From Sphingomonas rubra (GTDB taxonomy: Bacteria; Pseudomonadota; Alphaproteobacteria; Sphingomonadales; Sphingomonadaceae), in contig NZ_FOXP01000005.1 in the NCBI RefSeq assembly GCF_900115745.1, positions 1 through 64,000 of the forward strand: a DNA stretch of 64,000 nucleotides, given 5' to 3'. The notes under the pieces are model-generated. The model ran no database searches. It saw only the letters and a program-made list of their open reading frames with translations, and was not told the origin of the DNA. Made by a program: the position numbers and the translations under genes. Positions 21,384 through 31,705 of the stretch are shown piece by piece. Each line of letters opens with the position of its first letter. The first letter of the stretch is position 1.

Positions 21384-23285
21384 TTACGCCTTGTGGTCGT
21401 CGACTTCGGAGAACTCGGCGTCGACCACGTCCTCCTTGGGCGCTTCCGACGAACCAGCCTCCGGCGACGCGTCCGCCTGCTGCTGCTTCTCGTAGATCGC
21501 CTGGCCGAGCTTCATCGCGACCTGCGCCAGGGCCTGCGCCTTGTCGTTCATCGCGTCGGGCTCACCACCCTCGACCGCCTTCTTGGCCTCGTCGATCGCC
21601 GCCTGGATCTCGGACTTGAGCGACTCGTCGACCTTGTCGCCATTGTCCGCCAGCTGGCGCTCGGTCGTGTGGATCAGCGACTCGGCGTTGTTCTTCGCCT
21701 CGGCGCCGGCACGGCGCTTCTTGTCCTCCTCGGCGAACTGCTCGGCATCGCGCACCATCTGGTCGATGTCGGCGTCCGACAGGCCACCCGACGCCTGGAT
21801 GCGGATCTGCTGCTCCTTGCCGGTGCCCTTGTCCTTGGCCGAGACGTTAACGATACCGTTGGCGTCGATGTCGAACGTCACCTCGATCTGCGGCACGCCG
21901 CGCGGCGCCGGCGGAATGCCGACCAGGTCGAACTGGCCCAGCATCTTGTTGTCCGCCGCCATCTCGCGCTCGCCCTGGAACACGCGGATAGTAACGGCGC
22001 CCTGGTTGTCGTCGGCGGTCGAGTAGGTCTGCGACTTCTTGGTCGGGATCGTCGTGTTGCGGTCGATCATCCGGGTGAACACGCCGCCCAGCGTCTCGAT
22101 GCCGAGCGACAGCGGCGTCACGTCGAGCAGCAGCACGTCCTTGACGTCGCCCTGCAGCACGCCCGCCTGGATCGCGGCGCCCATCGCCACGACCTCGTCC
22201 GGGTTGACGCCGGTGTGCGGGTCCTTGCCGAAGAACGACTTCACCGCGTCGCGCACCTTGGGCATGCGCGTCATGCCGCCGACCAGGACCACCTCGCTGA
22301 TGTCGCCGGTCTTCAGGCCGGCGTCGGCCAGCGCCTTCTTCATCGGCTCGATCGTGCGCTGGATCAGCGGCTCGACCAGCCGCTCCAGGTCGGCGCGGCT
22401 GATCGCCTTGACCAGATGCTTGGGCCCGTTCTGGTCGGCGGTGATGAACGGCAGGTTGACCTCGGTCGATGCGGCCGAGGACAGCTCGATCTTCGCCTTC
22501 TCGGCGGCTTCCTTCAACCGCTGGAGCGCCAGCTTATCCTTGGTGAGGTCGATCCCCTCGTCCTTCTTGAAGCCCTCGGCCAGGTAATCGACCAGCTTGT
22601 TGTCGAAATCCTCGCCGCCCAGGAAGGTGTCGCCGTTGGTCGCCTTCACCTCGAACACGCCGTCGCCGATCTCCAGGATCGACACGTCGAAGGTGCCGCC
22701 GCCCAGATCGTAGACCGCGATGGTCTTGCCGTCCTGCTTCTCCAGGCCATAAGCGAGCGCCGCCGCCGTCGGCTCGTTGATGATGCGCAGCACCTCCAAC
22801 CCTGCGATCTGGCCGGCGTCCTTGGTCGCCTGGCGCTGCGCGTCGTTGAAATAGGCCGGCACGGTGATGACCGCCTGCGTCACCGTCTCGCCGAGATACG
22901 ACTCGGCGGTCTCCTTCATCTTCTGGAGCGTGAAGGCGCTGATCTGCGAGGGGCTGTAATCCTTGCCGCCCGCCTGCACCCACGCGTCGCCGTTGCCGCC
23001 CTTCACGATCGTGTAGGGAACCAGTTCGGTGTCCTTGCGGGTGATCGGGTCGTCGAAGCGGCGGCCGATCAGGCGCTTTACCGCGAAAATGGTGTTGTCG
23101 CCGTTGGTCACCGCCTGGCGCTTGGCCGGCTGGCCGACCAGCCGCTCGCCGTCCTTGGCGAAGGCGACGATCGACGGCGTCGTGCGCGCGCCCTCGGCGT
23201 TCTCGATGACCTTGGGCTTGCCGCCCTCCATCACCGAGACGCAGCTGTTGGTGGTGCCGAGATCGATGCCGATAACTTTTGCCAT
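21384..23285 (-). CDS. dnaK: Chaperone DnaK (Hsp70)
   Basis: DnaK is the ATP-driven Hsp70. The 633-residue protein begins [20 protein letters not shown]; the start at 23285 is set by this conserved opening rather than an upstream [21 protein letters not shown] and [20 protein letters not shown] mark the second and third Hsp70 signatures, and the substrate domain follows [17 protein letters not shown]. The tail is rich in Glu and Ala and ends in an acidic segment ([13 protein letters not shown]). A RpoH-type promoter lies at 23369-23397. Confidence 0.98.
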   Translation of the reverse strand: MAKVIGIDLGTTNSCVSVMEGGKPKVIENAEGARTTPSIVAFAKDGERLVGQPAKRQAVTNGDNTIFAVKRLIGRRFDDPITRKDTELVPYTIVKGGNGDAWVQAGGKDYSPSQISAFTLQKMKETAESYLGETVTQAVITVPAYFNDAQRQATKDAGQIAGLEVLRIINEPTAAALAYGLEKQDGKTIAVYDLGGGTFDVSILEIGDGVFEVKATNGDTFLGGEDFDNKLVDYLAEGFKKDEGIDLTKDKLALQRLKEAAEKAKIELSSAASTEVNLPFITADQNGPKHLVKAISRADLERLVEPLIQRTIEPMKKALADAGLKTGDISEVVLVGGMTRMPKVRDAVKSFFGKDPHTGVNPDEVVAMGAAIQAGVLQGDVKDVLLLDVTPLSLGIETLGGVFTRMIDRNTTIPTKKSQTYSTADDNQGAVTIRVFQGEREMAADNKMLGQFDLVGIPPAPRGVPQIEVTFDIDANGIVNVSAKDKGTGKEQQIRIQASGGLSDADIDQMVRDAEQFAEEDKKRRAGAEAKNNAESLIHTTERQLADNGDKVDESLKSEIQAAIDEAKKAVEGGEPDAMNDKAQALAQVAMKLGQAIYEKQQQADASPEAGSSEAPKEDVVDAEFSEVDDHKA

Positions 23286-23368
23286 GAGTACCTGTGTGCC
23301 CCTCACTAAACAAAAAAGATGAGTGTCGGCGCCCCGTTACGGCGGCGCACTCACCCGTTGCTGGGGGC

Positions 23369-23397
23369 GATATAGGTTGCACCTCGCTTGCCGCAAG
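23369..23397 (-). promoter_or_regulatory. RpoH (sigma-32) heat-shock promoter of dnaK
   Basis: The minus strand has CTTG, a 17-base spacer and CCTATATC, matching the alphaproteobacterial RpoH pattern (CTTG, then CCTATNT/CCCATNT). It would give a leader of roughly 75 bases before the dnaK start. No CIRCE element was seen nearby, so sigma-32 control looks dominant for dnaK. Confidence 0.75.
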
Positions 23398-23448
23398 AAG
23401 CCGCGGAACCTATCGCCATGCCGCGAAACGGGACGAATGGAGCGGCGG

Positions 23449-23904
23449 ATGCGGGCGGGTTGGACGATGGTCGGCAGGATCGGGGGAATCGCGGGCGCGC
23501 TGATGCTCGCCGGCTGCCTCAGCCCCGACCGGATCGAGGCGGAGGATGCCTGGGTGCGCCTGCCCGCCGTGCCCGGTCGTCCGGCGGTCGGCTATTTCAC
23601 CCTTCACGGCGGCGCGGCGCCGACGCGGCTGGTCGCCGTCAACGCCGATCTGGCCCAGCGTACCGAGATGCACGAGAGCATGGCGGCGGGCGGCGTCACG
23701 ACGATGCGGTCGATCGATGCCGTGCCGCTGCCCGCCGGCGGAACGATCGCCTTCGCGCCGGGCGCCCGCCACCTGATGCTGTTCGGCGTCAATCCCTCGC
23801 TCAAGCCCGGCGGATCGACGGTCCTGTCGTTCACCTTCGCCGACGGGTCGCGGATCGAGCGCAGGGCCTGGGCGATCGGCCCCGGCGATCCCGCCCCGGA
23901 ATAG
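23449..23904 (+). CDS. Periplasmic copper chaperone PCu(A)C family lipoprotein
   Basis: ATG 23449 has GGAG six bases upstream and gives MRAGWTMVGRIGGIAGALML then AGC, a lipoprotein signal with lipobox LAGC. The core carries the PCu(A)C copper ligands: RTEMHESM, a later TTM, and ARHLMLFG, corresponding to H-x(n)-M and H-x-M pairs. These proteins hand copper to the cytochrome oxidase CuA centre or to Sco proteins. The gene is divergent from dnaK and shares its upstream region. Length (151 residues) is normal. Confidence 0.85.
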   Translation: MRAGWTMVGRIGGIAGALMLAGCLSPDRIEAEDAWVRLPAVPGRPAVGYFTLHGGAAPTRLVAVNADLAQRTEMHESMAAGGVTTMRSIDAVPLPAGGTIAFAPGARHLMLFGVNPSLKPGGSTVLSFTFADGSRIERRAWAIGPGDPAPE

Positions 23905-23949
23905 CGACGAAGCGAGGGACCACCGACCTACCCGCGCGTTGGGCCCGCC

Positions 23950-24447
23950 ATGACGACGACGCAGGGCATGACGATACAGGGAACGACGGAACCGGGCCGG
24001 GCGCGGCGGATGACGCCGGGCGAAGTGGCGATGGCGCGGACGATCTACCGCGACAGCATCGATTACGGCGCGGTGGAGATCAGGCGCCGCAAATGGGCCT
24101 TCTTCCAGCCGCGCCACGTCGCGATGGCGCCGACGGGGCACGTCCACTTCCATCCCCAGGGCGACTGGCGCGAGGATTTCTCGACGGAGGGGTTGGGCCT
24201 GCGCGGCCTGTTCCTGCACGAGCTCTGCCACGTCTGGCAGTGGCAGCGGGGCGTGTACCTGCCGCTCGCCCGGCATCCCTTCTGCCGCTACGCCTATGCG
24301 ATGAAGCCGGGGTGGCGCCTGCCGCGCTACGGACTGGAACAGCAGGCGGAGATCGTCCGCCATGCCTACCTGCTGCGCGAGGGATACGAGGTGCCGGGCG
24401 CGCCGCCGCTCGCGCAATATGAGAGCCTGCTGGCGGTGTTCCGGTAA
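23950..24447 (+). CDS. Zinc metallopeptidase-like protein (sphingomonad vgr-related type)
   Basis: The 165-residue product contains GLFLHELCHVWQWQRGVYLP, an H-E-x-x-H motif, and a downstream GLEQQAEIVRHAYLLREGYE with a glutamate suited as third ligand. Proteins like this in sphingomonads are often labelled as Vgr-related though they are short and lack VgrG domains. No signal peptide is seen. Start choice is uncertain: ATG 23950, 23968 and 24010 are all in frame, none with a strong RBS. A protease or zinc-binding role is inferred only. Confidence 0.65.
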   Translation: MTTTQGMTIQGTTEPGRARRMTPGEVAMARTIYRDSIDYGAVEIRRRKWAFFQPRHVAMAPTGHVHFHPQGDWREDFSTEGLGLRGLFLHELCHVWQWQRGVYLPLARHPFCRYAYAMKPGWRLPRYGLEQQAEIVRHAYLLREGYEVPGAPPLAQYESLLAVFR

Positions 24448-24452
24448 CCTAC

Positions 24453-24538
24453 CGTCATGCCGGGCTCGTCCCGGCATCCAGGATCACCAACGGAAACGCT
24501 GCTTGGCTCTGGATGCCGGGACAAGCCCGGCATGACGG
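24453..24538. repeat. Palindromic interspersed repeat, copy 2
   Basis: cgtcatgccgggctcgtccc at the left and gggacaagcccggcatgacg at the right pair as inverted ends around a variable centre. It lies between convergent genes. Confidence 0.85.
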
Positions 24539-24546
24539 CGGATCAG

Positions 24547-25458
24547 TCAGTCGGGAGTGTCACCGACATGCTTGCCACCGCGCGCTTCCGCCAGCCGCAC
24601 CTGCCGGTGTCGCTCCGCATAGCCCGCCCGCTGCTCCTCGTCGCGAGCGTCGTGGCAGCGCGGGCAGCTCACGCCTTCCTCATACAACGACGAAGCCCGG
24701 TCCGCCGCGCTCACCGGCATCCGGCAGGCGCGGCACAGCGCATGGCTGCCGGGGGCGAGGCCGTGGCCCACCGCCACCCGCTCGTCGAACACGAAACACT
24801 CGCCCTGCCAGCGGCTCTCCGCCGCCGGCACCTCCTCCAGGTAGCGCAGGATACCGCCGTCGAGGTGATACACCTCGTCGAAGCCCCGCGCCTTCATCAG
24901 CGCGGTCGCCTTCTCGCAGCGGATGCCGCCCGTGCAGAACATCGCCAGCCGCTTGCCCGCTAGCTCGCCGGCATGCGCGTCGACCCAGGCGGGGAAATCG
25001 CGAAAGCTGTCGGTGGCCGGATCGACGGCGCCCGCGAAGCTGCCGACCGCGACCTCGTACCCGTTGCGCGTGTCGATTACGACCGTATCCGGATCGTCGA
25101 TCAGCGCGTTCCACTCGGCCGGCGCGACATAGGTGCCCGCGTCGGCGACCGGATCGATGCCGTCGACCCCCATGGTCACGATCTCACGCTTCAGGCGTAC
25201 TTTCAGCCGGTGGAACGGCATCGCCGCCGCCTCGGCATATTTGGGCTCGACGTCCGCACAACCCGGCAGGCGGCGGATCGCGGCGAGCAGCGTCGCGATC
25301 CCCTCCTCGCTGCCGGCGATGGTGCCGTTGATCCCCTCGCCCGCGACTAGCAGCGTGCCCTTGATCCCGGCCGCCCGCGCGTCGGCCTCCAGCGCGTCGC
25401 GCACCGTGGCCGGATCGTCCAGCCGCGCGAAACGGTAGAGCGCGGCGACGCGGATCAC
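24547..25458 (-). CDS. trhO: tRNA uridine(34) hydroxylase, rhodanese domain
   Basis: TrhO (formerly YceA) hydroxylates tRNA uridine-34 using oxygen, part of 5-oxyacetyl/methoxy-uridine synthesis. GTG 25458 ([16 protein letters not shown]) is used because it is the first codon after the thrC stop. The N-terminal region has [20 protein letters not shown]; the rhodanese domain has [20 protein letters not shown] and [20 protein letters not shown] with the active cysteine. A C-terminal zinc-like part (CRACRMP, CPRC) ends the 303-residue chain. It lies close behind thrC and is probably co-transcribed. Confidence 0.93.
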   Translation of the reverse strand: MIRVAALYRFARLDDPATVRDALEADARAAGIKGTLLVAGEGINGTIAGSEEGIATLLAAIRRLPGCADVEPKYAEAAAMPFHRLKVRLKREIVTMGVDGIDPVADAGTYVAPAEWNALIDDPDTVVIDTRNGYEVAVGSFAGAVDPATDSFRDFPAWVDAHAGELAGKRLAMFCTGGIRCEKATALMKARGFDEVYHLDGGILRYLEEVPAAESRWQGECFVFDERVAVGHGLAPGSHALCRACRMPVSAADRASSLYEEGVSCPRCHDARDEEQRAGYAERHRQVRLAEARGGKHVGDTPD

Positions 25459-25469
25459 CGCCCTGCCCG

Positions 25470-26693
<1,224 letters not shown>

Positions 26694-26800
26694 GCCCGCT
26701 CCCTACGCCTGCCGGCCCGACATCGTCACGCGCGAAGTCGACGGATCGAGTGCGGCATCGGACCGTTTTTACTGCGATAACAATTGGCAGGAGAACGCCC

Positions 26801-27259
26801 GTGTACCGCTCGATCCTGATGGGACTGGTCGCCGGCCAGCGCGCGATGACGCCGCTCGCGGCCTTGGCCGGCGCCGCCCGCCGCGGCGCGCTGCCGCACG
26901 ACAATGCACCGGCGCGGCTGATGGCGCACCCGCTGATCGCCGCGGGCGGTGTGACCATGGCGGCGGCCGAGATCGCCGGCGACAAGATGAAGACCGCGCC
27001 CGATCGCACCGTGTTCCTGGGGCTGCTCGCGCGCACGATCAGCAGCGGCTTCGCGGGCGCCGCCCTCGCCCCGCCCAAGCGACAGATCGCCGGCGCCGCC
27101 GCCGGCATCGCCGCGGCGATCGCCTCGTCCTACGTCGGACTGGCGTTACGCAAGAAAGCGATGGCGCGCTGGGGCCAGACCACGACCGGCTTCGTCGAGG
27201 ATGCGATCGTCACCGCCGCCGGAAACGCCATCGTCCACGCCAAATCAGCGACGGCCTAA
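26801..27259 (+). CDS. DUF4126-type membrane protein
   Basis: GTG 26801 has AGGAG six bases upstream and is preferred to the longer frame. The 152-residue protein begins VYRSILMGLVAGQRAMTPLA and has hydrophobic stretches rich in Ala and Gly (LIAAGGVTMAAAEIAG, QIAGAAAGIAAAIASSYVGL). GQRAMTPLA and AGD at the start of the second segment agree with the DUF4126 family, small inner-membrane proteins of unknown function. It is divergent from thrC. Confidence 0.65.
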   Translation: MYRSILMGLVAGQRAMTPLAALAGAARRGALPHDNAPARLMAHPLIAAGGVTMAAAEIAGDKMKTAPDRTVFLGLLARTISSGFAGAALAPPKRQIAGAAAGIAAAIASSYVGLALRKKAMARWGQTTTGFVEDAIVTAAGNAIVHAKSATA

Positions 27260-27270
27260 GCCGTCGGCTT

Positions 27271-27355
27271 CGTCATGCCGGACTCGTCCCGGCATCCAGG
27301 GCCAGGAGCGGTATCGCCGCTCGGCCCTAGACCCCGGGACAAGCTCGGGGTGACG
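27271..27355. repeat. Palindromic interspersed repeat, copy 3
   Basis: cgtcatgccggactcgtccc and gggacaagctcggggtgacg flank a variable centre, between the DUF4126 gene and grpE. Confidence 0.85.
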
Positions 27356-27365
27356 ACGATGGGGT

Positions 27366-27920
27366 TCAGTCCGGCTTCTTCGCCACGCCGACCAGCGCCG
27401 GGCGGAGCAGTCGGTCCTTTATCATGTACCCCGCCTGCATCTCGGTCACCACCGTGCCGGGCTCGGCGTCGCTCGGCATCTCCATCATCGCCTGATGCTT
27501 GTTGGGGTCGAGCGGCTGTCCCATCGATTCGATCTTCGTGATGCCGTTCCTGGCCAGCACGCTGTCGAACTCGCGGCCGGTCGCCTCCAGCCCGGTGACG
27601 AGGCCCTTCATCTTCTCGTCCTCGCGCAGGTCGGCCGGGATCGCCGACAGCCCGCGGGCGAGATTGTCCGCCACCGACAGGATGTCGCGCGCGAAGTTGG
27701 TCGACGCATAGGCGCGCGCGTCCGCCACGTCCTTCTCCGCGCGGCGACGGACGTTCTGGATGTCGGCCTGCGCGTAGAGCGTCTGCTGCTTGGCCTCGGC
27801 CAGCTGGTTCTCCAGCTCGGCGATCCGCGCGGTGCTCGCGTCGTGCTCGGCCACCTCGGGCGCCGCCTCGGCCGTCTCTTCGCGCAGGGTTTCGGGCTGG
27901 TCGGTACGCTGGTCGGTCAT
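27366..27920 (-). CDS. grpE: Nucleotide exchange factor GrpE
   Basis: GrpE releases ADP from DnaK. The 184-residue protein starts MTDQRTDQPETLREETAEAA, has an acidic coiled-coil (IAELENQLAEAKQQTLYAQA) followed by DIQNVRRRAEKDVADARAY and the beta-domain with NKHQAMMEMPSDAEPGTVVT, EMQAGYMIKDRLLRPALVGV. It follows hrcA after 26 bases on the same strand. Confidence 0.97.
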   Translation of the reverse strand: MTDQRTDQPETLREETAEAAPEVAEHDASTARIAELENQLAEAKQQTLYAQADIQNVRRRAEKDVADARAYASTNFARDILSVADNLARGLSAIPADLREDEKMKGLVTGLEATGREFDSVLARNGITKIESMGQPLDPNKHQAMMEMPSDAEPGTVVTEMQAGYMIKDRLLRPALVGVAKKPD

Positions 27921-27946
27921 CGCAAATCCTAAGCTGGAACGGCCGC

Positions 27947-28990
27947 TCAACCCATCAGGCGGGCGAGCGTTGCCGCGGTGAAATCCACCATGGGCACCAC
28001 GCGGGCGTAGTTCAAGCGCGTCGGCCCGATCACGCCGACCACGCCGACCACCTGTCCCCCCGGTCCACGGAACGGCCGCGCGATGACGGACGAGCCGGAC
28101 AGCGCGAACAGCTTGTTCTCCGCGCCGATGAAGATGCGCGTCGCGTCGCCCGCCCGCGCCAGGTCGAGCAGCTGCGCGATCTCCTGCTTTCCCTCCAGGT
28201 CGTCGAGCAGTTCGCGCACCCGGTCCAGGTCGGCGGCCGCGTCGTCCAGCAGCCGCCCCTGCCCGCGCACGATCAGGATCGGGCGGCGCTCGCCATCCTC
28301 GCTCCACACCGCCAACCCCTGCTCGACCAGCGTTCGCGCGGCACCGTCGATCGCGGCGCGGCCCTCCGCGAGCTCCCGCTCGATCCGCGCGCGCGCCTCG
28401 GCCAGCGTCAGGCCGTGGAGCGTCGCCGACATGAAATTGCCCGCCTCCACCAAGGCCGCGGGCAGCATGCCGCCGGGCAGGCCGATGACGCGGTTCTCGA
28501 CCGACCCGTCCTCCGCCACCAGCACCGCCATCGCCTGCGTCGCCGAGAGCGGCACGAAGCCGATCGAGCGCAGCCGCAGCTCGCGCTTGGGCACCAGCAC
28601 CAGCCCCGCACAGGCCGACAGGCCCGACAGCGCGGCGGTGGTCGCGGCGAGCGCTTCCTCCACCGGGCCGCCCGTGCCCGCCCGCCGCTCGATCTGCGCG
28701 CGCTCGTCGGCGGAGGGCTCGCTCGCCTGCATCATGCCGTCTACGAACAGGCGCAGGCCTAGGTCGGTCGGCACCCGCCCGGCGGAGGTGTGCGGGCTGG
28801 CGAGCAGGCCCAGCGCCTCCAGCTCGCCGAGCACCCCGCGGATGGAGGCTGGCGACAGCGCGATCCCCGACAGTGCCAGCGTCCGCGATCCCACCGGCGC
28901 GCCCGACGCCAGATAGCCGTCGACGACCGCGCGAAAGATCGCGCGGGCGCGGTCGGTCAGTTCGGCGACGGGCGGCGACATGGCGTTCAT
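27947..28990 (-). CDS. hrcA: Heat-inducible transcription repressor HrcA
   Basis: HrcA binds CIRCE operators to repress heat-shock genes. The 347-residue protein has an N-terminal winged helix (ALSPASIRGVLGELEALGLL, SAGRVPTDLGLRLFVDGM) and the GAF-like middle (FIGAENKLFALSGSSVIARP, VGVIGPTRLNYARVVPMVDF). I see no clear CIRCE in this window, so its targets are probably elsewhere (such as groESL). It is divergent from the gene group at 29.7 kb. Confidence 0.97.
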   Translation of the reverse strand: MNAMSPPVAELTDRARAIFRAVVDGYLASGAPVGSRTLALSGIALSPASIRGVLGELEALGLLASPHTSAGRVPTDLGLRLFVDGMMQASEPSADERAQIERRAGTGGPVEEALAATTAALSGLSACAGLVLVPKRELRLRSIGFVPLSATQAMAVLVAEDGSVENRVIGLPGGMLPAALVEAGNFMSATLHGLTLAEARARIERELAEGRAAIDGAARTLVEQGLAVWSEDGERRPILIVRGQGRLLDDAAADLDRVRELLDDLEGKQEIAQLLDLARAGDATRIFIGAENKLFALSGSSVIARPFRGPGGQVVGVVGVIGPTRLNYARVVPMVDFTAATLARLMG

Positions 28991-29036
28991 CTAGGCGGTA
29001 ACCCGCCGCGATTGAACCTCCGCCACGCTCTCAACC

Positions 29037-29121
29037 CGTCATGCCGGGCTCGTCCCGGCATCCAGAGCAACGAACGCCGACGCTGCTGGGCCCTGGACCC
29101 CGGGACGAGCCCGGGGTGACG
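29037..29121. repeat. Palindromic interspersed repeat, copy 4
   Basis: cgtcatgccgggctcgtccc and gggacgagcccggggtgacg form the inverted ends. It lies between hrcA and the DUF6438-like gene. Confidence 0.85.
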
Positions 29122-29135
29122 AGGCGGCAGCCTGC

Positions 29136-29660
29136 TCACCGGCTCGGCGGGAACGGCGCCGCCGGCTTGATGAACGCGCCGATCGGCAACACCTCGGGCG
29201 CCGCACGGATCGCGTCGCGCATCGCCTCGGTGCCGCAGCCGTAATAGAGCGACAGGTGCTGCGCGCCGCCCGACGCCTCGCTCCAGCGCACGTCGACGCT
29301 CGGCATGTCCGACACCATCGGCCTACCGCACAGCGGCGTGCCCATATCGTAGAGCATCTCGCCGTTCGCAGGCCGATACGGCTGGAGCGCCGCGGCGAAG
29401 CGGCGATACTGTTCCGGGGTGGCCTTGAACTCGCGCAGGCCGGTGACGGCGGTGAACCGCTGCCCCTCAAACGTGCCGCTGCCGTCCGGCCGGATCGTGA
29501 CCGCGTAAACCGGGCAGGTGCCGAAGCAGGGCGACGTCTCGTACCGGATCGAATCGCCCTCGATCGCCATCGGCCTGCCCGCCGCTGCCGTCTCGCGCCC
29601 CGCCGTCGTGCAGCCGGCCAGCATGGCCGCTGCCGCCGTCATCGCCACCATCGCTCGCAT
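29136..29660 (-). CDS. Lipoprotein, DUF6438-like
   Basis: MRAMVAMTAAAAMLAGCTTA is a lipoprotein signal peptide (lipobox LAGC). The mature part reads ISYETSPCFGTCPVYAV-like (here SIRYETSPCFGTCPVYAVTI), followed by GSGTFEGQRFTAVTG, the signature of DUF6438 domains, which have paired cysteines and unknown function. The 174-residue length is typical. It is divergent from rph. Confidence 0.75.
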   Translation of the reverse strand: MRAMVAMTAAAAMLAGCTTAGRETAAAGRPMAIEGDSIRYETSPCFGTCPVYAVTIRPDGSGTFEGQRFTAVTGLREFKATPEQYRRFAAALQPYRPANGEMLYDMGTPLCGRPMVSDMPSVDVRWSEASGGAQHLSLYYGCGTEAMRDAIRAAPEVLPIGAFIKPAAPFPPSR

Positions 29661-29733
29661 CGTCGTCTCCCATCTGGCGCGGTTCCAACGCGCCAGCTAG
29701 GGCCATGGCCGACACGACCTTGAGGAGAGTTGA

Positions 29734-30459
29734 ATGCGTCCCAGCGGCCGCACCCCGGACCAGATGCGCCCCATCACCATCGTGCCGAACTTCACGCGCC
29801 ACGCGGAAGGATCGGTGCTGGTCGGCTTCGGCGACACCAAGGTGCTGGTCACCGCCTCCGTCGAGGAGCGCGTGCCCCCCTTCCTCCGCGGCAAGGGCGA
29901 AGGCTGGGTGACGGCGGAGTACGGCATGCTCCCCCGCGCCACCCACACGCGCGGATCGCGCGAGGCGGCCAAGGGCAAGCAGTCCGGCCGCACGCAGGAG
30001 ATCCAGCGACTGATCGGCCGTTCCCTGCGCGCGGTGGTCGACCTGAAGACGCTGGGCGAGCGGCAGATCGTGCTCGACTGCGACGTGATCCAGGCCGACG
30101 GCGGCACCCGCACCGCGTCGATCTCCGGCGCCTGGGTGGCGCTGCGGCTGGCGGTGAACGGGCTGATGGCGGCCGGCAAGCTCACCGCCGATCCGATCCG
30201 CCAGAAGGTCGCCGCCGTGTCGTGCGGCATTTATCAGGGCACGCCCGTGCTCGACCTCGACTATGTGGAGGATTCCGGCGCGGACGCGGACGGCAATTTC
30301 GTGCTGCTGGAGAACGGCCACATCGCCGAGGCGCAGGCCACCGCCGAGCACGCCACCTACGACGAGGAGGCGCTGCTCCGCCTGCTGCGCCTCGCCCGCA
30401 TGGGCTGCGCCGACATCTTCCGCGCGCAGGAGCAGGCCGTGTCGGGGGCCGTGAAGTGA
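29734..30459 (+). CDS. rph: Ribonuclease PH
   Basis: RNase PH trims tRNA 3' ends by phosphorolysis. The start has GAGGAG nine bases upstream. The 241-residue protein opens [20 protein letters not shown] and has [40 protein letters not shown] and [20 protein letters not shown], all conserved. Its stop overlaps the GTG start of rdgB, a usual alphaproteobacterial pairing. Confidence 0.98.
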   Translation: MRPSGRTPDQMRPITIVPNFTRHAEGSVLVGFGDTKVLVTASVEERVPPFLRGKGEGWVTAEYGMLPRATHTRGSREAAKGKQSGRTQEIQRLIGRSLRAVVDLKTLGERQIVLDCDVIQADGGTRTASISGAWVALRLAVNGLMAAGKLTADPIRQKVAAVSCGIYQGTPVLDLDYVEDSGADADGNFVLLENGHIAEAQATAEHATYDEEALLRLLRLARMGCADIFRAQEQAVSGAVK

Positions 30460-31091
30460 GCGCCGAGGGCCACGAACCACAGGCGATCCGCAAGCTCGCG
30501 CGCGGCAAGCTGGTCATCGCCAGCCACAATGAGGGCAAGGTGAGCGAGATGCGCGCGCTGCTCGCCCCCTACGGCATGGACGTGGTGTCGGCCAAGGAAC
30601 TCGACCTGCCCGAGCCGGTCGAGAACGGCACCACCTTCTTCGCCAATGCCGAGATCAAGGCGCGCTCCGCCGCCGACCTGTCGGGCCTGCCCTCGCTCGC
30701 CGACGACAGCGGGCTGTGCGTCGACGCGCTGAACGGCGATCCGGGGGTCTACACGGCCGACTGGGCCGAGACGCCCACGGGCCGCGACTGGACGCTGGCG
30801 ATGCGGAAGGTCCAGGACGCACTCGCCGCCAAGGAGCCCGGCACCAGCCGCTCGGCGCATTTCGTGTCGGTGCTGGCGCTCGCCTGGCCCGACGGCCACG
30901 TCGAATGGTTCGAGGGCCGGGTGGAGGGCACGCTGGCCGACGCTCCCCGCGGTGTCGAGGGTCATGGCTACGATCCGATCTTCGTGCCCGAAGGCGACAC
31001 CCGTACGTTCGCCGAGATGCCCGAATCGGAGAAGAACGGCATCAGCCACCGCGCCGACGCCTTTCGCCAGCTCGTCGCCGCCGTCTTCTGA
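30456..31091 (+). CDS. rdgB: XTP/dITP diphosphatase (non-canonical purine NTP pyrophosphatase)
   Basis: RdgB hydrolyses ITP, dITP and XTP to keep them out of DNA and RNA. GTG 30456 overlaps the rph stop (GTGA). The 211-residue protein contains [20 protein letters not shown], the substrate-binding N-x2-[21 protein letters not shown] with catalytic D-D-S, and [20 protein letters not shown]. It forms a coupled unit with rph; hemW follows on the same strand after a divergent gene. Confidence 0.97.
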   Translation: MSAEGHEPQAIRKLARGKLVIASHNEGKVSEMRALLAPYGMDVVSAKELDLPEPVENGTTFFANAEIKARSAADLSGLPSLADDSGLCVDALNGDPGVYTADWAETPTGRDWTLAMRKVQDALAAKEPGTSRSAHFVSVLALAWPDGHVEWFEGRVEGTLADAPRGVEGHGYDPIFVPEGDTRTFAEMPESEKNGISHRADAFRQLVAAVF

Positions 31092-31118
31092 TCCCTCCTC
31101 CCGCTCGCGGGAGGGAGA

Positions 31119-31694
31119 TCAGTACGCCCGCTGCCCCACCACGTTGCCGGGAAAGGCGTACCGGCAGACGAGGTAATCGTCGGTGCCGTTGCTCGCCATC
31201 GCGCAGCCGACCGCCGTCGTCCCGCGCCACACGACCTGCGCGTAATGCGCCGCATCCCGCCATCGCCCCGTGCGGCTGAAGTTCGGCGTCGGCCCGTTCA
31301 CGAAGTCGCGCCGCTCCGCCACCCACGAGCCGACCATCTCGTCGTACCGATACACGCCGCGGATGCCCCGCCACATATTCTCCCCCTGGCGGGTACGATC
31401 CATCGGCTGCACCGCGTGGACGTAGCGCCCGGTCCGCGCCATCTCGTCGGCATAGCCTTGCGCGCTGGCGGCGAGCGTGTCGCTCCACGCTAGCGGCGGC
31501 AACCCCACGGCCGCCCGCGCCTCGGCGTGACCGCGCATCATGGCCATCCGGAGCAGCGCCGTCCCGCGCGGTGGCGGTGGCGGATCGATCGGCCCGGCCG
31601 CGAACGTGGCGGCATGCCCGGCACATCCGGCGATCGGCGATCCGCACAGGAACAATAAGGCGAGGTGCTTCCTTCCGGTCATCACCGCCGCCAT
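31119..31694 (-). CDS. CAP/SCP-domain lipoprotein
   Basis: The N-terminus MTGRKHLALLFLCGSPIAGC is a lipoprotein-type signal; an ATG at 31694 gives four more residues, ATG 31682 is an alternative start. The mature part has the CAP fold motifs GYADEMARTGRYVHAVQPMD, RQGENMWRGI and HYAQVVWRGTTAVGCAMASN, conserving the H-x-x-Q-V-V-W helix and the glutamate of GEN. These proteins are exported and their role in bacteria is poorly known. The gene is divergent from hemW. Confidence 0.85.
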   Translation of the reverse strand: MAAVMTGRKHLALLFLCGSPIAGCAGHAATFAAGPIDPPPPPRGTALLRMAMMRGHAEARAAVGLPPLAWSDTLAASAQGYADEMARTGRYVHAVQPMDRTRQGENMWRGIRGVYRYDEMVGSWVAERRDFVNGPTPNFSRTGRWRDAAHYAQVVWRGTTAVGCAMASNGTDDYLVCRYAFPGNVVGQRAY

Positions 31695-31705
31695 ATCGCG
31701 CGTCG

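Noticed and set aside
21393..23309. Open frame of 638 codons on the plus strand opposite dnaK
   Set aside because: It is exactly antisense to dnaK, arises from GC-rich codon bias, and its translation (rich in Arg, Leu, Val, His, Asp) resembles no protein.
29734..31091. rph and rdgB as one fused protein (a long open frame spans both)
   Set aside because: The long frame before 30456 is out of frame with rph; the GTGA overlap and intact family ends show two separate coupled genes.
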